DNA from: Pleurobrachia bachei
Lineage: Eukaryota; Ctenophora; Tentaculata; Cydippida; Pleurobrachiidae
Reading direction: 5' to 3'
Length of the DNA: 42,632 bases
NCBI GenBank assembly: GCA_000695325.1
Contig: AVPN01000502.1
Span: 6,643 to 49,274, forward strand
Numbering within the stretch: the first letter of the stretch is position 1; each line of letters starts with the position of its first letter. Shown piece after piece: positions 34,601 through 42,632 of the stretch. Both the position numbers and the translations under genes were made by a program. Under the pieces are notes generated by a model that did not search any database, was not told where the DNA came from, and saw nothing but the letters and a program-made list of their open reading frames with translations.

Positions 34601-37600
34601 TCCGTATTATAAAGAAGCAGTGAAAAGAAAAACGATAGAAAGAGGGGGTATCGGTGCAGAGAGCGGCTAGGGGAAGACAGAAATGATATTGAGAGACAGG
34701 TCATTTTGTGTTCTATAGAACAGTTGCTTGCTTGACCCGACTCTCACCGTGCCCCGGGACAAAAACTTTAAATGAGGGTTAGAACATGACAAAAAGTATA
34801 ATACTTGTGTTTGGTTTGGTTTAGTTCGGTTCGACTGTACCTAGCACTATGCCCCGAAGGTGCCTATAATACCTGTGTTATTGAAGTAGTTTTCCACTCC
34901 CTTGTCCCCGGCCACGAATACTTTATTATCAACTATAAACCCATTACTCAGCTCGCTCCCTGCCAGAGTTATCTCTCCATTCCTCTTTACGACCAATGTG
35001 TCATCTGTAGTAGTACATGATTAGAGATGAATAATAGAGTGAATTAATAATAGAGTGAATGAATAATAGAGAGAGGGGGGGAGAGTAGAGGGAAGTAGTT
35101 ATAAGAGTAGGGGGAAGTAGTTATAAATTAGTAAGTGAATATTAGCTGTCAACTGTCAAGTCTGATAAGACGATCACGCAGGGAGGAGGTGCATGTCACG
35201 TGATGGGTTGGACTTGTCATCTTATCTTGCTAGGGAAGATAATATAGTACTAAATATTACTAATTATGTGAATGAAAGTAATATTCTTGATGATAGTGCT
35301 CACCAGGTGCACTTTAATGCAGTTCGTGGGGGAGGGGGGGGGCTTGAAATATAAGAGACCAGAGTCTAATTTATTGAGAAATTTCCTGGAATGAAGTAAA
35401 TACCCCCTTTCCGGGAAAATAAAAGAACTTACTTTTATTTATCCATTGATCTCCATGCTTCTCTTGAGTACTGTAATTTCCAGTAATTGACGAATCTGAA
35501 ACAGGGCCCGTTTGTAATTACAGCGGTGTAACAACTTAGCCATATAATAACCACTTCATAAGTTTGTGAAATTCATGGCCCCAGTAAAGAACTCTGCTGT
35601 TTAATTAGTTATATAATTACCCCATTTGATGCCCCGGATAGTTCTTGTTTTCCCATCAGGGATATTCCTCAGCTGACCCGTAAACTTGTTCTCGGTAAAT
35701 GTCATGGAAATACCGGCGGGAAGTCCACCACGGTTCAGGTCTTGTGCCTCAACCTGACAGATGTCAAATGTTTAGAAATTATGTTCATGATTTTCCCGAG
35801 ACGTCATATTTTTCCTGAGACTCGAGAGGTACAGGTTGACATATATTTTAGATTGCATAACTCACAATATTCCCGTTGTAAGAAGGAGCCCCAACATTGA
35901 CCTCATCCAGTTTCAGCTCTCCCTCATGTGTTATCTCGACAGGGAGGTCCAAGGGTACCCACTTGTCCCCACCCTCTAGTACAAGGGTGTAATACTGCCC
36001 GACCAGGGTGGGATTCCACTTTCGACCCCTTATTGCTACCTTTCGGGGGGAGTAATTTTCAAAATTAGAGAGAGAGTGGCCAGCCGAATAATACCCACGA
36101 TAGGAGAGTGCGTGATTTGACGAGATTGGGATTTGTTGTGTCTAGAACTAATTCCAAAAGTTCCGCAGCTTGATTAATTGCACAGGATACAATCCCGTGA
36201 GATACCATAATCACGCCTAATCCAAGTTTTGCCACACACGTGACCGACCTTCAGTCTAATCGCCTGATCCAAGTTTCATGAAACACGTGACATTACACAT
36301 CATCCTCACACCATCCTAATCCAATATATACCTGACTTTTCTTGTCCTCGAGTACGCCAGTAAAATGGTTGCAGGAATCATCGAACTTAGCATTCATCAC
36401 CACGTCATCAAACTCTGATGTCTAAATGTGGAGAATGGATTATTAATTACCAAGCTTGGAATCATCTGTGGACTGGGGTCATGGTTTATTTCTAGATATG
36501 GAGTGGAAGTTTAATTACTGTCTCATCTGGGGTCATGGCTAAGTTTTGACAGTCTAAGATAGGTTAGAAATTGTCTGTTTGAAGCTACAAGAGGAATCAT
36601 GATTAATTAGGTTTAGTTTAGGGTTAGCTTAGAGGCGATAGTTATGAGTTATTGGGAAGGGAAGGGTAAGGGCGTGGCGGTGTGTGCGAGGTCTCTTTAA
36701 CCAGTTCTCAATTTATGATTTGATGATAAGTCACGCATATATCGGTGCTGCCATCTATCATTAATTAAAGCCCTTACCCTAAGATGAAGGAGCAGGGAAT
36801 TTTCTTCAAACATGGGATTAAACACAGGGTCCTCATTCGCAGTCACTTTACCTGTGTGATAAAACACGTGTTGTATGGTTCTGAAACAAATAATCCATTC
36901 CCAATTACCCGATACTCCGATAGGTTTAGAAAACAGAGAGGGAAACAGTGATAAGATGAAAAAAGAGTGAAGCTATTTCTCGGGAAGTATGAATACACAC
37001 AAACCTCCCAACATGATAGAAAGAGCTAGAGGGACTACAGCCCACTCTCCCTTATCTTCATCTGTACCACCCTCATCCTTTCTCACTCCTGCAGTATCCA
37101 CTCTCTTTTCAACCAAGTAGCTACCGGTTTGTCGTGGATCTGTGTATAATGGGAAATGTGTAACATGTGTTAAACATTACACGTTCTAATCCCTGTTTGA
37201 ATACCCTACCAAAGGCTAGAAGACTTGACATCTTTCCAGACCTCCCTATACTTACCCCATCGTTTTCCCTTGATTCTGACTGGTTCCTGTCCCTTGAACT
37301 TAATCCACCCATTTAGTTGCCCATCTGAGAAGGTTAGGGATCCCTCCTCGGGTTTCCTGTGAACGTCATCTGCATCATCCTGTCGGGGAAGGTTGGGGAT
37401 CATTCAGATAGAGATGAGGGGGGGGATAGAGATCATTCAGATAGATCTCATCGGTAGTAAGAGGGAAAATGATTCCACAGATTCTGACAGCTGTTTGAAA
37501 GAGGTTGCCCTTCCAAGTACGGAGATTGCCAAACTGAAATACCTTTAGCTTGGATCAAAACTACCCAAAAAAAGATGACTTACCTGTTGAGTAAATCTGA

Positions 37601-40600
37601 CCCGATCAGCGGAACACACAGGTTGATTTACAATGACACTGCTAATAAATACTCTCCCGTCTGGTGTAACATAAACGGGAACATCCTCATTCCTCCAGTC
37701 TCCATCCCGGAGTAGCTGAGTTAGGTACACTCCCGCGTGGCTACCGTCTAGTGAAGTGGATGGGGCTTGTTTAGTTACCATCTAAATAGTGGAGGGAGGA
37801 GTTTAGCTACCATTTAGAGTACCGCGGGTGTATTTATCTGCTATCTAGATAATCGAAGGGGGAGCTACCCAACGCTGTATATCTCCCTAGAAGCATGTAC
37901 CTTACCCACCTATAAAGTCCCCAACATTATTTAGTGCTTCAATGCTTTGATATGCGGCTATGAACACGTGCTTCGTGAAGTGCTGGTAGACGAAGAGACA
38001 TAATTAACAGACAGATACACACAACATAGATACAATTGGATGGGAGGGAGGGGTGGGTGGGTTCTGGGAAGTGGGAGGGGTGGGGTTAATTAATCTTGAA
38101 GATTAGAAAACACACAATCACACATGGCCTGGCTCCTAAAGAAGGCCAAGGTTAGATCTATCTAACTGGAAACTGCTCCACTTTGTTACCACATGTGTGT
38201 TGATGATTGCTCCACAATCGGTTGGACACGTGTTACAAACATATCATCAAAACATCATTAGCATCACACATTGCACTGAGTCTTGTTACCTAGTCCGTGT
38301 GATCCTCCTTTTCCACCTGCTGGGATAGCTAACCAGGGTCAGGTTTAATGTACAGTCGGACCCCGATTTAGTGACCCCCGATTTAGTGACACCCCGATTT
38401 AGTGACAGGATAAATTTCCCCTTATATAAGAAAATTAACGTTATTTGACCCCGATTTAGTGCCCACCCCGATTTAGTGCCCAAAACTCTTTCCCCCGAGG
38501 ATGTCACTAAATCGGGGTCCGACTGTAGTAAAATTATAATTTATCGGGAGATTAAATAGCTAGTAGCTACCAATTAAATACAGTCGGACCCCGATTTAGT
38601 GACATCCTCGGGGGAAAGAGTTTTGGGCACTAAATCGGGGTGGGCACTAAATCGGGGTCAAATAACGTTAATTTTCTTATATAAGGGGAAATTTATCGTG
38701 TCACTAAATCGGGGTGTCACTAAATCGGGGGTCACTAAATCGGGGTCCGACTGTACATTAAACCTGACCCTGGTTAGCTATCCCAGCAGGTGGAAAAGGA
38801 GGATCACACGGACTAGGTAACAAGACTCAGTGCAATGTGTGATGCTAATGATGTTTTGATGATATGTTTGTAACACGTGTCCAACCGATTGTGGAGCAAT
38901 CATCAACACACATGTGGTAACAAAGTGGAGCAGTTTCCAGTTAGATAGATCTAACCTTGGCCTTCTTTAGGAGCCAGGCCATGTGTGATTGTGTGTTTTC
39001 TAATCTTCAAGATTAATTAACCCCACCCCTCCCACTTCCCAGAACCCACCCACCCCTCCCTCCCATCCAATTGTATCTATGTTGTGTGTATCTGTCTGTT
39101 AATTATGTCTCTTCGTCTACCAGCACTTCACGAAGCACGTGTTCATAGCCGCATATCAAAGCATTGAAGCACTAAATAATGTTGGGGACTTTATAGGTGG
39201 GTAAGGTACATGCTTCTAGGGAGATATACAGCGTTGGGTAGCTCCCCCTTCGATTATCTAGATAGCAGATAAATACACCCGCGGTACTCTAAATGGTAGC
39301 TAAACTCCTCCCTCCACTATTTAGATGGTAACTACTCCGTATACTTACCCCATCGTTTTCCCTTGATTCTGACTGGCTCCTGTCCCTTAAACTTGATCCA
39401 CCCATTTAGTTGCCCATCTGAGAAGGTTAGAGATCCCTCCTCTGGCTTCCTGTGAACGTCATCCGCATCATCCTGTCGGGGGGAGGGTGGGGATCATTCA
39501 GACAGATCTCATGTGAAGCAATAGGGATCCCGCAGACTGTGACAGTTGTTTGAAAAAGGCTGCCCTTCGGAGTACGGAGAAGCTGTCAAACTGTAAAGCT
39601 TGCATCAAAACTACCAATAACAGTAGTAAATTTACCTGTTGTGTAAATCGGACCCGATCAGCGGAACACACAGGTTGATTTACAATGACACTGCTAATAA
39701 ATACTCTCCCGTCTGGTGTAACATAAACGGGAACATCCTCATTCCTCCAGTCTCCATCCCGGAGTAGCTGAGTTAGGTACACTCCCGCGTGGCTACCATC
39801 TAGTGGAGAGGGGAGGGGGAGTTTAGCTAGGAACCGACTAGTGAAGTGGAGGGAGGGATGTTTAGTCTAGCTACCCGCCTTTACACGCACCCGTATATCT
39901 CCCCGGATTCATGTCCCTCATTAGCTACTAAATCCCACCTCTAAAGTGCTTTGCTGCTTTGGTATGGTGCTATGAACATGTGCTTTGTGAAATGCTTGTA
40001 GACGGAGAGACATTAATAACAGACAGTAACAGACAGAACAGATACATGGGGGGAGGGTTTAGGGCCGGGAGGGGTGGGGTTAATTAATCTAGAAGATTAG
40101 AAAACACATGGCCATGGCTCCTAAAGAAGGTTAGATTGATCTAACGGGAAACTGCTCCACTTTGTTACCACATGTGTGTTGATGGTTGCTCCACAATCGG
40201 TTGGACACGTGTTACAAACAAAACATCATTAGCTCCACACACTCTGCATCTTGTTACCTAGGCCGTGTGATCCTCCTTTACCACCTGCTGGGATAGCTAA
40301 CCAGGGTCAGATTTGTAACAGTAAAATTATAATTTATCGAGATACATATCAGATAGCTACCAATTAGTGAAGTAACGCAACGAATAAGAAAGTTTTAATC
40401 AGATGCTTTAGCTTTGGGCTTATGACACTATGACAGAAAGCAGCACAAAAGGGAGCACACCCTGCCATTATTATAGTCAGATCACGTACTGACGTATATT
40501 CTTTTTGAGCCAGTACCCCGGCCTTTGCAAAATATTATAGTCACGTACCATGCCCCGATGCTTCCTCTGGTATTCCAATTAGTTGTGGTATGTGTAGTAT

Positions 40601-40641
40601 ATCTAGTTCAGTCGCCGTAGGGTCAACCACCCCTCCTCCAC
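22648..40641 (-). CDS. Giant tandem-module protein: at least 13 copies of an unassigned ~95-residue domain plus disordered tail (5' end unresolved)
   Basis: About 40 minus-strand exons chain in phase over 18 kb, giving roughly 1,900 residues. Candidate 5' exon 40641-40549; module exons 39799-39636, 39472-39349, 37747-37584, 37379-37256. Block B: 37139-37005, 36851-36778, 36421-36332, 36039-35866, 35753-35621, 35495-35433, 35004-34873, 34291-34173, 33980-33806, 33355-33080, 32951-32848. Block A: 32280-32143, 32016-31943, 31631-31542, 31250-31077, 30963-30831, 30745-30683, 30270-30139, 29609-29521, 29335-29161, 28701-28426, 28328-28225. Last modules: 27941-27764, 27460-27347, 27160-27024, 26759-26637, 26511-26422, 26262-26127. 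Tail: 25972-25502, 25285-25103, 24957-24779, 24552-24466, 24331-24206, 24045-23952, 23834-23675, 23097-22947, 22713-22648. Each module starts G-x-Y near a Trp, has V/I-T-x-x-G-x-V, and ends F-x-x-x-x-F/L-x-G ... V-x-I-R-G-x-x-W-G with a phase-1 intron at the Trp/Gly. The tail is Ser/Gly/Pro/Lys-rich with KKRKKKVK. No signal peptide, membrane segment or catalytic motif seen. Confidence 0.72.
24651..24750. repeat. 100-bp near-perfect hairpin (foldback)
   Basis: Two ~50-bp arms meet at 24700/24701. The inner 20 bases of each arm (TTTCTACGCATTTTCTC and its complement, then TACTC/GAGTA) match almost perfectly; the outer parts match about 80%. It sits in an intron of the large gene. It could be a MITE or a hairpin RNA structure. 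Confidence 0.75.
29619..29712. repeat. MITE-like element, block A copy
   Basis: Flanked by GGGTTGGTTACGA on the left and TCGAGTTACCAACCC on the right (imperfect inverted ends), in the intron after exon 30270-30139. Equivalent to 34302-34387 in block B, so it predates the block duplication. Confidence 0.5.
32501..32738. repeat. 42-bp minisatellite built on TTCGG
   Basis: About 5.6 copies of a 42-base unit, each made of four TTCGG pentamers followed by TGGTTCGGTGTTTTTTCGGC and GG. Copies look identical. Because 42 is divisible by three, several frames stay open on both strands (for example TEPNRTEPPKKHRT on the minus strand), which is a side effect of the repeat. It lies in the intron between blocks B and A. 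Confidence 0.95.
34302..34387. repeat. MITE-like element, block B copy
   Basis: Inverted ends GGGTTGGTTACGAAGT and AACTTCGTTACCAACCC enclose about 55 bp that include CGCGTGCTGGCAAGG. The best-preserved terminal inverted repeat of this dispersed family in the window. Confidence 0.6.
38353..38525 (+). mobile_element. 173-bp Tigger/pogo-like MITE, copy 1
   Basis: Terminal inverted repeats begin CAGTCGGACCCCGATTTAGT and are flanked by TA on both sides, the target-site pattern of Tc1/mariner-superfamily (Tigger/pogo) elements. Inside, CCCCGATTTAGTG occurs several times in a row near the ends. No coding capacity, so it would depend on a transposase elsewhere. The related region near 40315-40335 lacks the element and shows the empty site. 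Confidence 0.8.
38581..38753 (-). mobile_element. 173-bp Tigger/pogo-like MITE, inverted copy 2
   Basis: Reverse complement of the element at 38353-38525 with one base difference, again bounded by TA. It is part of the right arm of the palindrome. Confidence 0.8.
39341..40320 (-). repeat. Third, diverged copy of the module-plus-flank segment
   Basis: Matches 37250-38345 with substitutions and indels and lacks the MITE. It contains a full module (exons 39799-39636 and 39472-39349), whose protein is nearly identical to that from 37747-37584 and 37379-37256. A 27-base possible exon (40284-40258; GGKGGSHGLG) recurs at 38316-38290 with third-position changes. A possible further exon near 37912-37985 is damaged by a deletion here. 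Confidence 0.8.
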
Positions 40642-40946
40642 CTGGAGAGAAGTGGAAATAATTCGAAATAGTTTGGGAATATTTCAATCGAGGAAGTGGT
40701 TTAGTGGTACAAAGTAGTAGTTTTAAACTACTAGTTTAGTATGCATTCCGTGAAGTAGTCCTTGAAGTTGTAAAGGGGGTATTGGGAATGGTTTACTGGT
40801 TTAATGAAAGGTTTTTCAAAGCATTTTAAACCATTAAAATTTAATTGCTGCTTCCCCTTGACGTTTTTAGCCCCATATATCTCGTATCTTAGTGTACGTG
40901 TTATCGTGATTCTGTCAAGTAGCAGTTCAGAAGCCAACTAATTCCC

Positions 40947-41140
40947 GCCCTTTGATTAGCAATGAAGTTCAACTCCAACAAACTCCCCCTTCTTTATTAG
41001 CTTCATTGCTGAATCAAGTTCAATTGTAACTCCCCCACCCCTTGATTAGCAATGAAATTCAACTCTATCTCCCCACTCCTTTATTTACTAGCAATGAAAT
41101 TCTAACTCCCATCCCCTTTCATTAGCAATGAAGTTCAAGT
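40947..41140. repeat. Degenerate tandem repeat, ~45-bp unit
   Basis: TTAGCAATGAAGTTCAACTC recurs with variation at about 40956, 41045, 41089 and 41122, each followed by a C-rich run such as CTCCCC. One intermediate unit near 41000 is partly rearranged. Confidence 0.65.
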
Positions 41141-42583
41141 TCTGGAGGTTATTCCGGCTCACAAGGCTGAAATCCCGGTTTAAGTTCAGCCACAAGCTGA
41201 TGGCACCCGGCCGGAAACCCACGACACGGAACCAGTCGGTAGCAATGTCAAGTAGCGGGTTGTGTACCTTTCGACGTAGCAGCTGCGTTAGTCAAGGTAA
41301 TTTGTACTGTTTGTATACTGTATTGGCTTGCTCGATCTTGATCTACCACGCCCCACACAAAAAAACGATAGACGTTAAACCACTTTTGACTTTTCTGTGT
41401 TGCCCAGAACGGCATATCCATACCTGATCCCCTAAATATTTCAGATTATAACCACATAACGATTGCTCGCGTTGAGAGTCTCCGAGCCAATGGCCACGCC
41501 AACCAACCCTCAATTTTAGAACCAAGTTGTGTAACCAGAAAACTACTGTAACCGCTATATTGGCAACTTCCTGTTATCTCATCTGATATTAGGAGGAACC
41601 AACTTTCATATTTCCCCCGAGACTTTTATTTTTCCTAAAACTTTCATATTTATAATTTTAATTTTTCCTAAGACTGTCTGTTGATTCGGCGACCAATAAT
41701 TGTATTATTTGTTTGTCTGTACCATATATTTAAAATGCTAGTCGTGTCGATATTTTTATGGCAGAAAACGTATGTGGTTATTTGATTCCCCCTTGTATGT
41801 GTGTGAACTTGAAGAACAGTCCTGTCTTGTTGAGTAATTCACAATTCCTGTCAAGAGTCTTGTCAAGTTATTTCTCCTGTTTAGTTGAATACTTACGGAT
41901 AAATAATCACGCTATGAAAATGTTATTTGAATGGCGAATATTTAAAGAGGAAAATTAGTTCCCCTTCCAGTTCCAGCTGAACAAGATGAGTAGATACTAG
42001 ATCTAAGGTTTATTGAAATTTGACGAGAAAGGATCTAAACTTGACATGTTATGCACTGCCCCCCAGAGCGGCCTATAATGTCAGCAGTGTCAATACGGGT
42101 CTAGTCTTCTGATTGGCTGTCAGCAGTATGCGCCGCCTGTCTATGACAGTAGAAGCAAACCCCTATAGTCCCTAAACTACCTAGAAATTGGTAACGATAA
42201 ACGGAATTCCCCGGAATCCCAGAGGCCGTGAACCGGCATCATAATAGGGCACGTGGGTTAGCGTGCCTGCAAGGTAGGGGTACTTAGCTTCGCTACCCTA
42301 ACAAATACACATGTCAATGTGCAGGCCCACGTGTGGGGGACAGTGAAACATGTCCAGGTAAATCTATATTCTATATACTGCCTTTGATCGATACTGTTAT
42401 AATATATTGGTCTCTCTCGAATTTGACAGGTTATTTTGTTTGACAATTTAATCCCCGTGTACTATTTTGACTCGTTGTATTATAGAGAACCCTAAAAATC
42501 TCTCGTCGACAAAACAGCTTGTGTGTTTGTCATTTGATTGAGATTCTGTCTCTTTAGACAGTGTCGGTGGTTGGGTGCAATGG

Positions 42584-42588
<5 letters not shown>
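41141..42588. other. Right-hand region without a supported gene
   Basis: It may hold upstream exons or the promoter of the large minus-strand gene. A 160-bp GC-richer stretch (41130-41300) has open frames on both strands: MKFKFWRLFRLTRLKSRFKF on plus, and on minus a frame with LTQLLRRKVHNP that faintly recalls the module start LTQLLRDGDW. A CCAAT box in minus orientation (ACAGCCAATCAG, 42109-42120) and a degenerate piece of the dispersed repeat (42228-42299) are present. The rest is A/T-rich with nothing I can call. Confidence 0.4.

Positions 42589-42632
<44 letters not shown>
42589..42632. repeat. (GA)n microsatellite at the window edge
   Basis: Pure GA run to the last base, mirroring the AG run at position 1. 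Confidence 0.9.

Larger units (their letters stand above)
28225..37139 (-). repeat. Intragenic tandem duplication of an 11-exon block (~4.1-4.3 kb)
   Basis: Block B (32848-37139) and block A (28225-32280) have the same 11 exons in the same order, nearly all with identical lengths. Coding parts are highly similar, while introns carry many small indels, so this is a genuine, somewhat diverged duplication and not a copy made in assembly. The 567 bp between them hold a TTCGG-based minisatellite. Each block encodes four full modules and the first half of a fifth. Confidence 0.9.
37772..39334. repeat. Large palindrome: 756-bp inverted arms, 51-bp spacer
   Basis: Arms 37772-38527 and 38579-39334 are reverse complements. 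I found one clear difference (CAGGAT versus CACGAT inside the MITE). The inner limit of each arm is exactly the TA next to the MITE end. The palindrome lies in the intron of the large gene between module exons 39472-39349 and 37747-37584. Confidence 0.93.

Noticed and set aside
40731-40937. Minus-strand frame with RYEIYGAKN as a module end
   Set aside because: Similar to RYEISGFKFG, but there is no good donor at the expected place and no ATG; left uncalled as an exon of the giant gene.
41128-41427. 99-codon plus-strand open frame (MKFKFWRLFRL...)
   Set aside because: Very basic, no homology recognised, and overlaps a degenerate tandem repeat at its start.

Overview
This is a gene-dense animal nuclear window. 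The introns are GT-AG, mostly 50-400 bp, and can be fitted so that exon phases chain correctly. Intron-rich genes sit beside single-exon genes, and the recognisable proteins (ARMC8, PSMC1, TRMT10, a myotubularin, NPRL2, a CXorf65-like protein, a 7TM receptor) point to a metazoan. Compact intergenic gaps and many local repeats would suit a non-bilaterian such as a sponge, but that is inference only. The window starts and ends in (GA)n, as expected of a contig broken at simple repeats.

Layout. 45-4186 (-): ARMC8, a CTLH E3 ligase subunit, with its 3' end off the window; its large intron holds an oppositely oriented single-exon 7TM receptor gene (946-2010, +) with its own TATA box. 4556-6910 (-): PSMC1, the proteasome ATPase Rpt2, eight exons, with one extra base in exon 6. 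6851-8499: a tandem duplication carrying PSMC1 exon 1 and the 3' part of TRMT10; the complete TRMT10 is 7904-8758 (-). 9116-10738 (-): a myotubularin phosphatase; 12027-13256 (-): NPRL2 of GATOR1; a 1170-bp tandem duplication covers their junction. 14142-17212 (+): a 13-exon leucine-rich-repeat protein. 17373-19246 (+): a coiled-coil protein with a CXorf65-like gene (18214-18711, -) nested in its fourth intron. 20668-22248 (-): an E/R/K-rich helical protein whose 3' half is repeated perfectly downstream. 22648 to beyond 40641 (-): one very large gene of about 40 exons. It encodes at least 13 tandem copies of a roughly 95-residue module that I cannot assign to a known family, followed by a long low-complexity tail.

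The two strongest observations are these. (1) The large repeat-module gene is built of phase-1 exon blocks and has grown by internal duplication: a 4.3-kb, eleven-exon block is present twice and a smaller block twice more. It also holds a 756-bp-arm palindrome whose inner edges coincide exactly with the ends of a Tigger-like MITE. (2) In one copy of the NPRL2/MTMR duplication, 50 consecutive bases (10470-10519) are the base-by-base complement, not the reverse complement, of the other copy. No biological process is known to do this, so it is most likely a data or assembly artefact, and it breaks the myotubularin frame.

Many of the local duplications (about 0.8, 1.17, 1.04, 4.3 and 1.1 kb) could be real tandem duplications or two haplotypes wrongly laid side by side. 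The sequence alone cannot separate these. The conserved housekeeping genes show no obvious shared pathway beyond being a normal gene-rich neighbourhood.
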